The notes: generated by a model not told the origin, from the sequence alone. DNA of 64,000 bases from Paenibacillus xylanexedens (GCF_017874615.1 NZ_JAGIKV010000004.1:248001-312000), one strand, 5' to 3'. Counted from the first letter of the stretch, positions 18,083 through 26,985 are shown. A program made the numbers and translations.

Positions 18083-19087
18083 TTGAAACGATTCTTTCAT
18101 ACGTGTTGCAACAACGCTCGGAAAACAACCTCTATAACCTTGGGCTTGCTCAGTTGTCTTGCCCTATTCTCTTTTTGGTCGATAGCCGATGCAGAGGAAC
18201 AAAAAACGTCTTCACTATCTCCCGCATCATCAACAGAGTATAGTCCCGAACGTCATGCCATTCAGAATGAAAAGCTAGCTCCCGTTGCTGTGCAACGGTT
18301 TGCAGAGCAACAAGCTGTCACACTTGGTACAGGTACCGCCGAAGCACATTGGAAGAACGCCGACCTGGACTTCTACCCTCTGGGGCCGGGTACACATAGC
18401 TGGCTCGTGCAAGCTGAGTTTGAAGGCAAACCGATCGGATATATGATAATTACAGCTATAGAACAGGGACAGCTGCTGCTTAGTGAATATGGTCATGGAG
18501 AACAGTCACCATACAACAATGAACTTCTTGGACAAGCCTTGGATCGACAACATGTGAACTTTGAGGCATTACTTGCTGGCGGAGGAGAGCTTCATCTTGG
18601 TTATGCTCTTCCCCTGCTAGCTTATTGGAAAGTGGAACAACCTAATCATCCTGCACTTTATATTGATGCTACGAACGGAGATGTACTACCCTCAGAGTTC
18701 CTGAACCTGCTGGAGGCTGATTCCAAACAGAACTCTGCCAGCATAACTGATTTATCCACAACGCCATCTTTATCAGTCGATCCACTTCATCTGCGACCCG
18801 TCTTCAATCCGGCTGACAATCTGTTGTGGATTACCTCCAAACCTGTTGCTGCCGACCGGGCACAAGATGTGATACAACATGGGGAGAATCAAGAGATTGT
18901 TTTCTCAGCGGGTGATCATAACGTCGTATACGGTGGTCCTCTACCCGTTAGCGGTTATCAGCTATGGCATACAGATCAGGAAGCAGAGTCCATTTATATA
19001 GCATTAGGTGGAAAATCATCCATTCAACGCTTTGTTCCTTTGAGCACATTACAACAAGACGGTCAGTTTTACATCTTGAAACCTTAA
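18083..19087 (+). CDS. Secreted protein of unknown function
   Basis: 334 residues starting at a TTG with AGGTG 5-6 nt upstream. The N-terminus is a signal peptide (KRFF..., hydrophobic ITLGLLSCLALFSFW, likely cut after ADA). The mature part contains a segment ending PALYIDATNGDVLPSEF, which resembles PepSY/propeptide-type modules (YIDATTGEV), so an inhibitor or chaperone-like role for a secreted protein is possible but unproven. It stands alone on the plus strand between two terminators. No catalytic motif is visible. Confidence 0.7.
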   Translation: MKRFFHTCCNNARKTTSITLGLLSCLALFSFWSIADAEEQKTSSLSPASSTEYSPERHAIQNEKLAPVAVQRFAEQQAVTLGTGTAEAHWKNADLDFYPLGPGTHSWLVQAEFEGKPIGYMIITAIEQGQLLLSEYGHGEQSPYNNELLGQALDRQHVNFEALLAGGGELHLGYALPLLAYWKVEQPNHPALYIDATNGDVLPSEFLNLLEADSKQNSASITDLSTTPSLSVDPLHLRPVFNPADNLLWITSKPVAADRAQDVIQHGENQEIVFSAGDHNVVYGGPLPVSGYQLWHTDQEAESIYIALGGKSSIQRFVPLSTLQQDGQFYILKP

Positions 19088-19147
19088 GCATCAGCTAACT
19101 CTACAGCTCATTCAGATAACGTTAAAACATAAACATCCACAACAAAT

Positions 19148-19185
19148 AAGACGCCTTCCCATGTATTAAAGGGATTGCGTCTTTT
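19148..19185. terminator. Bidirectional terminator
   Basis: AAGACGC/GCGTCTT stem with an additional CTTCCC/GGGATT inner stem. Ts follow on the plus strand (CTTTT) and weaker T-rich sequence on the minus strand. It separates the convergent secreted-protein and YqzE genes. Confidence 0.7.
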
Positions 19186-19240
19186 GGTTCTACATTAGGG
19201 CGTGACCTTAAACTCGCTGAGTGAAATAGGTAAGCGATAG

Positions 19241-19459
19241 TTACCCTTTGCCCGAAGAACTTCGTTTATGAGACTGTGTATCGAATTCTTTTTCCTTTTT
19301 ACCCACCCACAGGGATACAGCGAAAGGGATCATACCAAACCACTTCATCGCCCACGGCTCTTTCCTTTTGGTGCGATCTTTCCGCTCATCCTTCGGCGTA
19401 TCGATATAATGAACAACACGCTGCGTAATGTATTTTACCAATTCATCACTTTTGGCCAT
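19241..19459 (-). CDS. YqzE-like small protein
   Basis: 72 residues, MAKSDELVKYITQRVVHYID..., a hallmark of the YqzE family: an N-terminal DELVKYITQ helix, TPKDERKDRTKRKEPWAMKW charged stretch, then a hydrophobic FGMIPFAVSLWVG segment that may touch the membrane. GAGGGAGG precedes the ATG. In B. subtilis yqzE lies next to the comG operon, but no competence genes are seen here. Function is not established. Confidence 0.82.
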   Translation of the reverse strand: MAKSDELVKYITQRVVHYIDTPKDERKDRTKRKEPWAMKWFGMIPFAVSLWVGKKEKEFDTQSHKRSSSGKG

Positions 19460-19653
19460 AACATCTGCCTCCCTCGCTCCTGCACATTTGCGGAGCTTAC
19501 GATAGTTCTATTGTGCGCAAGATGTGCAATGGTTAAACATTTTTTATTGAAAGGGGTATGAAAAACCTCAAAATGCACAGTCTAATGCCAAAGGTATCCA
19601 AACAGCCATTAATCTGCATCCGGTACCTATTTCATGAAGGAGTGTGTATTCCC

Positions 19654-20367
19654 ATGTATAAGCTGCTGACCGCTTCGGTAGCCTTGCTAATCAGCTTCCA
19701 TTGCTTTCCCACCCCGTCCCAGAACAGTCCATCCATGCTGCCGGTGACCGATGGAGATGCTTATCGCTCAAGTCATCATGCATTTGCAGCACCGGTTATC
19801 CTGCTCGATGTAGGCCATGGCGGTATTGACGGTGGTACGTCAGCCCAAGGTGTGCTGGAAAAAGATATCAACCTCGCCATTAGCCAAAAGATCTATCTCC
19901 TGCTTCGCAGCAAAGGGTATGCCGTCATCATCAATCGCCTTGGTGATTATGCACTTAGTGATGAGAACCGCTGGCTGAAAAGCCGCTCCCGTCATACCAG
20001 AGATCTTGCCCAACGTAAAAGCCTTAGCGAAGAAGTAAGTACAGATATCGTGGTCAGCATTCATGCGAACTGGAGTCCCCGATCAGGTGCACATGGCCCG
20101 GTGGTACTACACCAGAAGGAAGGCAGGAGTTATTTGCTGGCCCAATCCATTCAAGACGCCATGAACAAGTTGTTCGGAACGGAGCACGGCGTTGTATGGG
20201 GCAAGCCCTTTTATTTATTGAATTACGTGAAGCAACCTGCCGTCATCGTCGAAACCGGATTTTTGAGCAATGCCGAAGATCGAGCCAGAATGAGTGATCC
20301 CGCTGAGCAAAAACGAATCGCCCAATCTATTGCCAACGGCATTATTTATTATCTGTCGGTAGTGTAG
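19654..20367 (+). CDS. N-acetylmuramoyl-L-alanine amidase (CwlD-like)
   Basis: A 237-residue amidase_3 zinc enzyme that cuts the amide bond between muramic acid and the stem peptide. Zinc ligands are visible: VGHGGIDGG (His), LEKDINL (Glu), VSIHANWSP (His). The catalytic Glu is in VETGFLSN. The ATG at 19654 is chosen because AAGGAG precedes it and it opens a signal peptide or anchor (MYKLLTASVALLISFHC); the upstream ATG at 19558 would bury that segment. Length matches germination amidase CwlD. Its 3' end overlaps the deacetylase-like gene on the other strand by 26 bp. Confidence 0.85.
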   Translation: MYKLLTASVALLISFHCFPTPSQNSPSMLPVTDGDAYRSSHHAFAAPVILLDVGHGGIDGGTSAQGVLEKDINLAISQKIYLLLRSKGYAVIINRLGDYALSDENRWLKSRSRHTRDLAQRKSLSEEVSTDIVVSIHANWSPRSGAHGPVVLHQKEGRSYLLAQSIQDAMNKLFGTEHGVVWGKPFYLLNYVKQPAVIVETGFLSNAEDRARMSDPAEQKRIAQSIANGIIYYLSVV

Positions 20368-21181
20368 GCGCAGCACGCCAGTTCCACACATCCCGAACCA
20401 GATCACCAATTCCTACAAATTGAACCTGATTTTGCAGACGGGAGACGGATTCACGAATCACTGCGGATGTGTTCATCCCCGAATGACCGACATGACCAAT
20501 GACAACACAGATATCCTTGTCGATCGCACGCTGAGCTGCCATATCCAATTGCTTGCGAATGTGTTGCTTGGAGTTTTGATCATCCAGGAAAATGTCATTA
20601 CCTACAGGTGGCATATTTTTGGATATGGCCAGTTCCCCCACTACGGTGCGAAAGTTCGTACGGCTGTCTACAAAGAAAAGGCCCCGCTCCTTGCATACAT
20701 CGAGCACAATTGACATGATGCGTTTGTCCGAAGTAATTTTGGAACCCATATGATTGTTCATGCCAATTGCGTGGGGCACATCATCAATCGCTTTCTCCAC
20801 GCGAGAGCGGACTTCTTCATCGGTTAGATTGGATGTGATTGCACCCGGGCCCAGCCATTCAGGTCTTCCTTTCTTGGGTTCCATGGGCATGTGCACAATC
20901 ACATCCATCCCTTTTTCATGTGCAGCTATCGCATCTTTCTTTGTTGTTGGCAAAAAAGGCATGACCGCTACCGTTAATTTAACTGGCATCGCCAGGATCT
21001 CTGCTGTACCCTTCATGTCATTACCAACATCATCGATGATAATCGCTAAGCGTTTGTGATTCGATGGGGACTCTGAAGCTGCCGCTGTAGGCCCTCCTGC
21101 CGATATGCCTGCGTAAATCACAATCAACAATGCCATGATACCTGCAATGAATCGATAATTCTTTCTCTGTTCCTTCATCAT
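20342..21181 (-). CDS. Divergent polysaccharide deacetylase family protein
   Basis: 279 residues, DUF610/YibQ-type divergent polysaccharide deacetylase. An N-terminal signal-anchor (FIAGIMALLIVIYAGISAG) is followed by the NodB-like fold with LAIIIDDVGND (metal Asp pair), VIVHMPMEP (His), MNNHMGSKIT and VVIGHVGHSG. Secreted or membrane-bound on the outside. The substrate is unknown for this family; in context with the amidase a cell-wall role is plausible. GGGGAGGGA precedes the ATG pair. It is convergent with, and overlaps, the amidase gene. Confidence 0.85.
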   Translation of the reverse strand: MMKEQRKNYRFIAGIMALLIVIYAGISAGGPTAAASESPSNHKRLAIIIDDVGNDMKGTAEILAMPVKLTVAVMPFLPTTKKDAIAAHEKGMDVIVHMPMEPKKGRPEWLGPGAITSNLTDEEVRSRVEKAIDDVPHAIGMNNHMGSKITSDKRIMSIVLDVCKERGLFFVDSRTNFRTVVGELAISKNMPPVGNDIFLDDQNSKQHIRKQLDMAAQRAIDKDICVVIGHVGHSGMNTSAVIRESVSRLQNQVQFVGIGDLVRDVWNWRAAPTLPTDNK

Positions 21182-21489
21182 GATTCCCTCCCCGTAAGTT
21201 CTGTGATCTCATTGTTTGATAATGAAGGGAGGAATATGTAAGCCAAAGCCTTCCTTAATAACAATATCCCAGCCATTGGAGACCTCTATCTCAAGCGAAG
21301 ATCCCCACCATTCCCGTTTTCTCCTTAGCATTCAGACAAGAACTGTCATTGAACAGTTAGAAAATAGAGATTAATTAGAAAAAATACTGTAATTTGTCAG
21401 GTTTTCAGTTCAGGAATTTTTTAGTAGAATCAACAAATGAAAGAGCTTATGTGCTGCATTTCTTTCCTATGATTTATGGAAGGAGGTTT
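21182..21489. other. Intergenic region upstream of GH30
   Basis: About 310 bp between the divergent deacetylase-like and xylanase genes. A small palindrome AACTGT-6-ACAGTT lies near 21340-21357. No further ORF, riboswitch or confident sigma-A promoter was identified. Confidence 0.4.
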
Positions 21490-21503
21490 TGAAAGGGTTT
21501 ACA
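21490..21503. promoter_or_regulatory. cre-like (CcpA) operator of the GH30 gene
   Basis: TGAAAGGGTTTACA matches the cre consensus TGWAARCGYTWNCA at 13 of 14 positions, about 100 bp before the GH30 start. This suggests glucose repression of the xylanase. Confidence 0.6.
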
Positions 21504-21599
21504 TAAAATAAATGCCAGACAATCCGCTATTCTTGTTTGTTATCCCTGGTCGCGGTTTCTCCATGTAACCATTTACCATTATCGAGGAGGATGAAAGTA

Positions 21600-23285
21600 G
21601 TGAAATTCAAACTAAAAAAGACGATTAATGTTCTTTTGGCCTGTTTAACAGCCCTGCCTTTGATGTTAACCCCGACACATGTGTCAGCAGCCAGCGATGC
21701 CAACATTAATTTATCCTCGGAAAAACAACTGATCAAGGGCTTTGGGGGCATTAACCTTCCTGCCTGGATTGGTGATCTGACCCCCGCTCAACGTGAAACT
21801 GCTTTTGGTAATGATCAGAATCAGTTAGGCTTCTCCATTCTCAGGATCTACGTCGATCCAGATTCTAATAACTGGTATCGTGAAGTTGCCACAGCCAAAC
21901 GTGCTATTGAAAAGGGGGCTATCGTATTTGCATCCCCATGGAATCCTCCGAGCAGCATGGTTGAAACGTTCAACCGCAATGGGGACACCAATGCCAAACG
22001 TCTGAAATACGACAAATATGCCGCATATGCGCAACATCTGAACGACTTTGTAACCTACATGAAAAATAACGGCGTAGATCTGTATTCCATTTCTGTGCAA
22101 AATGAACCGGATTATGCTCATGACTGGACCTGGTGGACTCCACAAGAGATCCTTCGATTCATGAAAGAAAATGCCGGGTCCATTCAAGGTACCAAAGTCA
22201 TGGCGCCTGAATCCTTCCAGTACTTAAAGAACATATCCGATCCAATCCTGAATGATCCGCAGGCGCTTGCCAACATGGACATACTGGGAGCACATACGTA
22301 TGGAACCCAGATTTCGAATTTTGCCTACCCTCTCTTTAAGCAAAAAGGAGCCGGTAAAGAACTGTGGATGACTGAGGTGTATGTTCCGAACAGTGACAAC
22401 AACTCAGCAGACCGCTGGCCTGAAGCATTAGACGTTTCCTATCACATGCACAATGCCATGGTAGAAGGTGACTTCCAAGCCTACGTGTGGTGGTACATCC
22501 GCAGACAGTATGGTCCGATGAAAGAGGACGGTACCATAAGCAAACGCGGGTATAATATGGCTCATTTCTCTAAATTCGTGCGTCCAGGCTACCTGCGAGT
22601 CGATGCAACGAAAAATCCGGATACGAACACCTTTGTCTCAGCCTATAAAGGTGATAACAAAGTAGTCGTCGTGGCGATTAACCGTGGAACTTCAGCTACA
22701 AGCCAAAAATTCGTTCTGCAGAATGGTAATGCCTCTACTGTGTCCTCATGGATTACGGACAGCAGTCGAAACCTGGCAAGCGGAAACGCGCTTACCGTAT
22801 CCAATGGAGCCTTCACGGCACAGCTCCCGCCTCAGAGCGTAACAACGTTTGTTGCCAACATTACTGGCGGAAATAGCGGTGGGAATACAGGCAGTGGCAC
22901 TACGTATGAAGCCGAGACCGGAACATCACTTACGGAAGCTACCATTGAAACGATCTACCCCGGTTACACTGGCTCCGGGTATGTCAACTTCAATGCGATG
23001 ACTGGTTCAGCCATTCAATGGAACGGCATTAATAACACTACCACAGGTACCAAAAACGTAAAGTTTCGTTATGCGCTGGAAAGCGGAACCCGTAACCTCG
23101 ACATTTTTGTTAACGGAACCAAAGTCATCAGCAACGAGCCCTTTACGGCAACGGGAAGCTGGTCCACTTGGGTTGAAAAAACAATACAGGTCCCCATGAA
23201 CACGGGGACCAATACATTGAAAGTGGTTACCACTGGATCGGAAGGACCGAATATTGACAGCGTTAATGTTACCGCAGCACAATAA
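21600..23285 (+). CDS. GH30 glucuronoxylanase with C-terminal carbohydrate-binding module
   Basis: A 561-residue secreted endo-xylanase of GH30 subfamily 8, which cuts xylan next to glucuronosyl branches. The GTG at 21600 is chosen: GAGGAGG lies 9 nt upstream and it begins the signal peptide KFKLKKTINVLLACLTALPL (cut near VSA-AS). Acid/base Glu near 169 (SVQNEPDY) and nucleophile Glu near 259 (WMTEVYV) are present, as is the WWYIRRQYGPM segment whose Arg binds glucuronic acid in XynC. A beta-sandwich follows, then a Gly/Asn-rich linker and a CBM6/35-like module starting TYEAETG. A cre-like site lies upstream. Confidence 0.95.
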   Translation: MKFKLKKTINVLLACLTALPLMLTPTHVSAASDANINLSSEKQLIKGFGGINLPAWIGDLTPAQRETAFGNDQNQLGFSILRIYVDPDSNNWYREVATAKRAIEKGAIVFASPWNPPSSMVETFNRNGDTNAKRLKYDKYAAYAQHLNDFVTYMKNNGVDLYSISVQNEPDYAHDWTWWTPQEILRFMKENAGSIQGTKVMAPESFQYLKNISDPILNDPQALANMDILGAHTYGTQISNFAYPLFKQKGAGKELWMTEVYVPNSDNNSADRWPEALDVSYHMHNAMVEGDFQAYVWWYIRRQYGPMKEDGTISKRGYNMAHFSKFVRPGYLRVDATKNPDTNTFVSAYKGDNKVVVVAINRGTSATSQKFVLQNGNASTVSSWITDSSRNLASGNALTVSNGAFTAQLPPQSVTTFVANITGGNSGGNTGSGTTYEAETGTSLTEATIETIYPGYTGSGYVNFNAMTGSAIQWNGINNTTTGTKNVKFRYALESGTRNLDIFVNGTKVISNEPFTATGSWSTWVEKTIQVPMNTGTNTLKVVTTGSEGPNIDSVNVTAAQ

Positions 23286-23389
23286 ACGTTCCGTATCGCT
23301 GATGGAAGACCATTTGCTGTACGTGCAGCTAAGCACTAACCTCTTGGACACTCAAGTCTAAAGTTGGTGTTATATCAAAAAATGCAAAC

Positions 23390-23428
23390 AAAAAAGACTC
23401 CTCAAGCGTTAGCTTGAGGAGTCTTTTT
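23390..23428. terminator. Bidirectional terminator shared by GH30 and tRNA-Leu
   Basis: AAAAAAGACTCCTCAAGC/GCTTGAGGAGTCTTTTT, a near-perfect stem with a GTTA loop and T-runs in both directions. It ends the xylanase on the plus strand and the tRNA gene on the minus strand. Confidence 0.92.
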
Positions 23429-23434
23429 ATTAGA

Positions 23435-23518
<84 letters not shown>

Positions 23519-23604
23519 ATATTGTATCTCCGTAATCAATCTCGGCGACAAGAAATAATATATCATGTGCAATCTATCATGTCAAGACTGAAAATAATAA
23601 CAAT

Positions 23605-23642
23605 AAAGCCCGAGCCAGACGTCCATGTCTGATCCGGGCTTT
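23605..23642 (-). terminator. Terminator of the pectate lyase locus
   Basis: AAAGCCCG/CGGGCTTT stem with inner AGAC/GTCT, followed by TTTATTGTTATT on the minus strand, 55 bp beyond the stop. Confidence 0.75.
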
Positions 23643-23694
23643 ACTTATCGCACTAATCATTTACTAGTTCATCAAACCTGAGGCATACTACAAA

Positions 23695-24647
23695 TTACAG
23701 CTTGGAAGGCCAGTTGCCATACCATGCGTAACCGCCTCTTCTTTCTTTATCAATTTCACTTAAATTGTATTTAACTATCCCGTCACGACCAATAAAGATT
23801 GGTTTATCCGTTCCCATCTCATAGAAGCGTGCCCAAATCGGTGCAGCTTTGGAATCAGCGATAATTTTACTATCTCCATTAGCTCTTTCATACTTGTAAC
23901 CCGTAATTTTCACCTTGTTAAACCAATCCTCCGCTCCTTTAATGGACGCCGTGATTTTAGCGTTAGCAGGTCTGGTTTTCAGAAATTCAACAATCGTTAC
24001 ACTCTCTCCAGCTGTCAGCGATGGCACTTCGTAGATTCTTGCGCTCGCTGGTTTAAGGGAACTGGAATCATGTTGTTGTCCCCATGCTGTCAGCTTACCG
24101 CCTGAAACGACCTGTGTATTCAAAATCGCCTCCACACCTTTGGCAACTGAATTTTTACTGCGATTAGCAAGTGTGCTGTCGATAAACGAGAAATCACCTT
24201 TGCGTGCTGCTACTTCATCCAGCATGATCATTACATTAATCATGGCATCATCATTGTAAGTAATATGCTTGTGATATCCGGAGCTTTGGTAAACTTGTGG
24301 CCATCCCCCGTTTGAATACTGCATGTTGATCAAAAAATTAATCCCTTTGATTGCAGCTGTAGAGTATCGCGGATCATTCGTCTTTTTAAATTCCTTCGCC
24401 AATCTTCTAATTTCTGAGTATGTAGCCTTGTTGTCAATCGTGGACTTCGCCCACTCTCCACTTGTTTGTTTATATCTTTTCTCCAACCTCCATCCGGCAG
24501 CTGGTTCTTCAAAATATCAGAAATACTTGCTGTCGTACCGGATGCATCCGCAGCAGATACCGTCCCTACAGGGAGAACTGCCATTCCAACTGCCGAGAAC
24601 ACCATCGTGCATGCCAGAACAAAAGTAATTATTTTCTTCGCTTTCAA
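23695..24647 (-). pseudogene. Pectate lyase PL10, disrupted by a 1-bp frameshift
   Basis: Two overlapping frames together make one secreted family 10 pectate lyase (about 318 residues). Frame one begins at a TTG (24647; GGAGAG 8 nt upstream) with a signal peptide ending VSAADA, then reads ILKNQLPDGGWRKDINK before derailing. Frame two supplies the rest, TSGEWAKSTIDNKATYSEIR onward, to the natural C-terminus GYAWYGNWPSKL. Inserting one A in the AACAAACAAG run (plus-strand 24461-24470) restores the canonical GGWRKDINKTSGEWAK junction. Either a recent mutation or a sequencing error in a homopolymer. The intact enzyme would cleave polygalacturonate by calcium-dependent elimination. Confidence 0.85.
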
Positions 24648-25025
24648 ATGTAACACTCTCCTATGTTCGTTTTTATAAATCTTCCACTTCTACTTTACCT
24701 ATGATACGCGTCCCTAAGCCTCCTTTATTTGTATTTATCGCATAATAAAATCAATTTTAATCCAATATGTGGATTGGATAATCAGATAATATGCAAAAAA
24801 TCGATGTTTGTCAATATATGCAACTTAATGAATATAATCTCTCTAATTCTACATAACGGAATAGTTCTTTTAACTCATGACAAACCTATCTATTTATCCA
24901 AATTCGTCTTAAACGAATCAATAATGACGTTTTTGTCATGAATGATAACCAAACTTGATCCCTTTTTTCATATAAAAACCTTAATTCCGCTAACATTGAG
25001 GTATTAAGAAAGGGTTTAAATGGGT
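24648..25025. other. AT-rich gap between pectate lyase and NlpC/P60 loci
   Basis: Very AT-rich, about 380 bp, with short ORFs lacking ribosome binding sites. It must hold the pectate lyase promoter, but I see no clear -35/-10 pair on the minus strand or cre site. Base composition differs from neighbouring coding DNA. Confidence 0.4.
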
Positions 25026-25054
25026 TTGACAATTACGCATTTATGCAATATAGT
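25026..25054 (+). promoter_or_regulatory. Sigma-A promoter of the riboswitch-NlpC/P60 unit
   Basis: Consensus -35 TTGACA (25026-25031), 17-bp spacer and -10 TATAGT (25049-25054). Transcription would begin near 25061, just before the riboswitch. Confidence 0.8.
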
Positions 25055-25079
25055 TTCAAATAGTTACAAAAACTTAATT

Positions 25080-25204
25080 ATTCATTGCCGAGTTTCATGT
25101 TTGAAAACGGGGGAACCAATTTGGGTGAATTATTCTTATACATAGGAAATATAGGGAACCTTCTACCGAACCCTTAGCTAACTCCGTAGGCATCGAAGGG
25201 AGAA
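25080..25204 (+). ncRNA. ydaO-yuaA type c-di-AMP riboswitch
   Basis: Core conserved blocks of the ydaO riboswitch occur in order: GCCGAGTTTC, GGGGGAACCAATTTGGGTGAAT, a short variable stem, TAGGGAACC, CCGAACCC, TTAGCTAACTCCGTAGGC and a terminal GAAGGGAG. Members bind cyclic di-AMP and turn off cell-wall hydrolase and potassium-transport genes, and NlpC/P60 genes are classic targets. The GAAGGGAG at the 3' end is also the ribosome binding site of the next gene, and no separate terminator is seen, so control may be translational (inference). Confidence 0.88.
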
Positions 25205-25212
25205 CATTGATT

Positions 25213-25677
25213 TTGAAAAAACTGATTATCTCCATTTTTGGAGCAGCTGTATTATTTACATCCGGGGCAACAAGCACAGAGGCAAGCAGTATCAACTCCG
25301 TAGTGAACAACATGACAGGTATACCTTACAAATGGGGTGGCACGACTGTAGCCGGCTTCGACTGTTCTGGGTTTATGAGATATATTTTCAACAAATACAG
25401 CATTGAATTGCCACGTACTTCGCAACAGCAAGCCAAAGCAGGTACTCCGGTAGCCAAAAGCAATGTTCGAACAGGTGATCTGGTGTTCTTTAATACGATG
25501 GGCAAAGGCATTTCACATACAGGTGTATATATCGGCGGCGGACAATTCGCTCATGCCTCCAGCAGTAAAGGTGTAAGCATCACGAAGTTATCGAATCCAT
25601 ACTTCAATGATCGTTACGTAACAGCACGTCGGGTAACTGGACAGTTTATGTACGATAAAATGTTAGGTAAAATGTAA
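25213..25677 (+). CDS. NlpC/P60 family cell-wall endopeptidase
   Basis: A 154-residue secreted protein: signal peptide (KKLIISIFGAAVLFTSG, cut near TEA-SS) followed directly by one NlpC/P60 domain. The catalytic Cys is in GFDCSGFMRY, the His in GISHTGVYIG, with the third polar residue near FAHASSSKG. It hydrolyses gamma-D-glutamyl peptide bonds of peptidoglycan. There are no SH3 or LysM binding modules. The TTG at 25213 is preferred (10 nt from GGGAG) over the TTG at 25207 (4 nt). Expression is under the riboswitch immediately upstream. Confidence 0.9.
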   Translation: MKKLIISIFGAAVLFTSGATSTEASSINSVVNNMTGIPYKWGGTTVAGFDCSGFMRYIFNKYSIELPRTSQQQAKAGTPVAKSNVRTGDLVFFNTMGKGISHTGVYIGGGQFAHASSSKGVSITKLSNPYFNDRYVTARRVTGQFMYDKMLGKM

Positions 25678-25686
25678 TTCACACAC

Positions 25687-25721
25687 AAAAAGGCATCGGT
25701 TATTAACCGGATGCCTTTTTT
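25687..25721. terminator. Bidirectional terminator
   Basis: AAAAAGGCATCGGT/ACCGGATGCCTTTTTT hairpin. It ends the NlpC/P60 gene and can also end the convergent AhpD-like gene. Confidence 0.88.
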
Positions 25722-25750
25722 GCACTTAAAAATGTATGTTGCATTGCTTA

Positions 25751-26080
25751 CTAATGCAGCGCCTTCTGCACTCGCATCGCACCCTGAGACAGGGCATGTC
25801 CTCCTCCTACAGCTCCGGCCACGGCTACGGTCTCCATAATCTCCTGATCTGTTGCACCCTTGGCGCGGGCTTCTTCTACATGGTAGAAGGTACATACCTC
25901 ATTGTTGGCGAATAATCCAATGCCGAGTGCAATTAGCTGTTTTGTCTTCGCATCAATCACGCCAGGTTGGAAACATTCTCCGGTAAACTCATGATACGAC
26001 TTCACCACACCTGGCAGCACATCGCTTAATGCTCCAATCTGATCCTTGTAGGCATGAACTTTATCATTCATCAATGTCAT
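25751..26080 (-). CDS. Carboxymuconolactone decarboxylase / AhpD-like protein
   Basis: A 109-residue alkylhydroperoxidase D-like helical protein. TKQLIALGIGLFANNEVCTFYHVEEARAKG is the family core in two halves, with a single Cys and a following His rather than the CxxC of true AhpD, so peroxidase activity is uncertain. The ATG at 26080 gives the usual family length and an MTLMNDKVHAYKDQIG N-terminus. An upstream TTG at 26155 would add 25 unusual residues and lacks a ribosome binding site, though the site for the ATG (GAGAGGG, 13 nt away) is also imperfect. Confidence 0.75.
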   Translation of the reverse strand: MTLMNDKVHAYKDQIGALSDVLPGVVKSYHEFTGECFQPGVIDAKTKQLIALGIGLFANNEVCTFYHVEEARAKGATDQEIMETVAVAGAVGGGHALSQGAMRVQKALH

Positions 26081-26221
26081 GGCTTGTAGCACACCCTCTC
26101 GGCTATAGTTACAGATCTTCCTCACTGTACCTATCTTCTCTCCCGAGTGAGCCAATTATGCCAAGAAATCATGGTAATTCCAAACATTTTACGCTCATCG
26201 CCCTGCCATAATTATAAGCTG

Positions 26222-26440
26222 TTACTCACTAAGTGGACTCTGGCGCGGCTCGCTGAACAGCTGATAGCTGTAACCTCGGTCCAGCTTAACGACACGTCGA
26301 TTCTGACGACGGATAAGTACCTGCTCGCCATCCCAGGCAACCACAATCCCCTTCACGTCATTCGATTCCAGCTCGTCCCGTACGACTCTAACTTTCTCAC
26401 CTGACAGACGCAGGGCGTCCAATTCTGTATCACTAATCAT
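26222..26440 (-). CDS. Small conserved-looking protein of unknown function
   Basis: 72 residues, MISDTELDALRLSGEKVRVV..., with a charged N-terminal helix and a central strand-rich part (VKGIVVAWDGEQVLIRRQNR) that could form a small beta-barrel. AGGAG lies 8 nt before the ATG at 26440; an ATG two codons earlier is only 2 nt away. It lies between the AhpD-like gene and a terminator. I do not recognise the family. Confidence 0.65.
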   Translation of the reverse strand: MISDTELDALRLSGEKVRVVRDELESNDVKGIVVAWDGEQVLIRRQNRRVVKLDRGYSYQLFSEPRQSPLSE

Positions 26441-26471
26441 CTTCATGGCTCCTATATTCCAAATTATTTAC

Positions 26472-26506
26472 AAAAAGAGACCTAAATGAAATGTCATTTA
26501 GGTCTC
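26472..26506 (-). terminator. Terminator of the 109-residue hypothetical gene
   Basis: GAGACCTAAATGA/TCATTTAGGTCTC perfect 13-bp stem with an ATG-containing 4-base loop, followed by TTTTTG on the minus strand. Confidence 0.88.
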
Positions 26507-26558
26507 ACGTGACTGTATTGGACTGTCATGTCATTCGAAATTATGTCCCGACTGAAAG

Positions 26559-26888
26559 TTACCGCTGAGCGTGCTCTTTGCTGTCGTTCTTCTCGAACCA
26601 AAAATCAAGCACTTTGGCGGACATCACACGTTCTTCAAGGTACTCCACTTGATGCGGTGTAAATTGTTCTTTCCAAGAGAAGGACAACTCTTCGCACAAG
26701 CCTACAATCGTCAGTAATTCTGACCAGGCAACATAGCGTTTGTACCAGAAAAATTGAGGATGTTCAATCATATAGGGATAAAGGTCATCGAATTCCGTAT
26801 GTTTACAATCCAGGGCACGTTCAAAATGAACTTTCGATTCCGCCAGCTTATCATTAAAAAATTGTTCTGTTGCCGGTTGGTTCCCCAT
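26559..26888 (-). CDS. Hypothetical cytoplasmic protein (109 aa)
   Basis: 109 residues from the ATG at 26888, preceded by GAGGAGG with 7 nt spacing. A longer reading frame upstream is not supported by a ribosome binding site. Aromatic-rich helical protein (HPQFFWYKRYVAWSELLTIV) with no signal peptide or membrane segment. I do not recognise the family. It is followed by a strong terminator and preceded by the xpt gene on the same strand after about 100 bp. Confidence 0.7.
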   Translation of the reverse strand: MGNQPATEQFFNDKLAESKVHFERALDCKHTEFDDLYPYMIEHPQFFWYKRYVAWSELLTIVGLCEELSFSWKEQFTPHQVEYLEERVMSAKVLDFWFEKNDSKEHAQR

Positions 26889-26985
26889 GGTGTTGCCTCC
26901 TCTCCCTAACATAACCCCATTATAAATGAAATCCGCGGTCATGCAAAGGCATAGTTCAAAAAATAGGCCCTATTCCTTTAAAATG

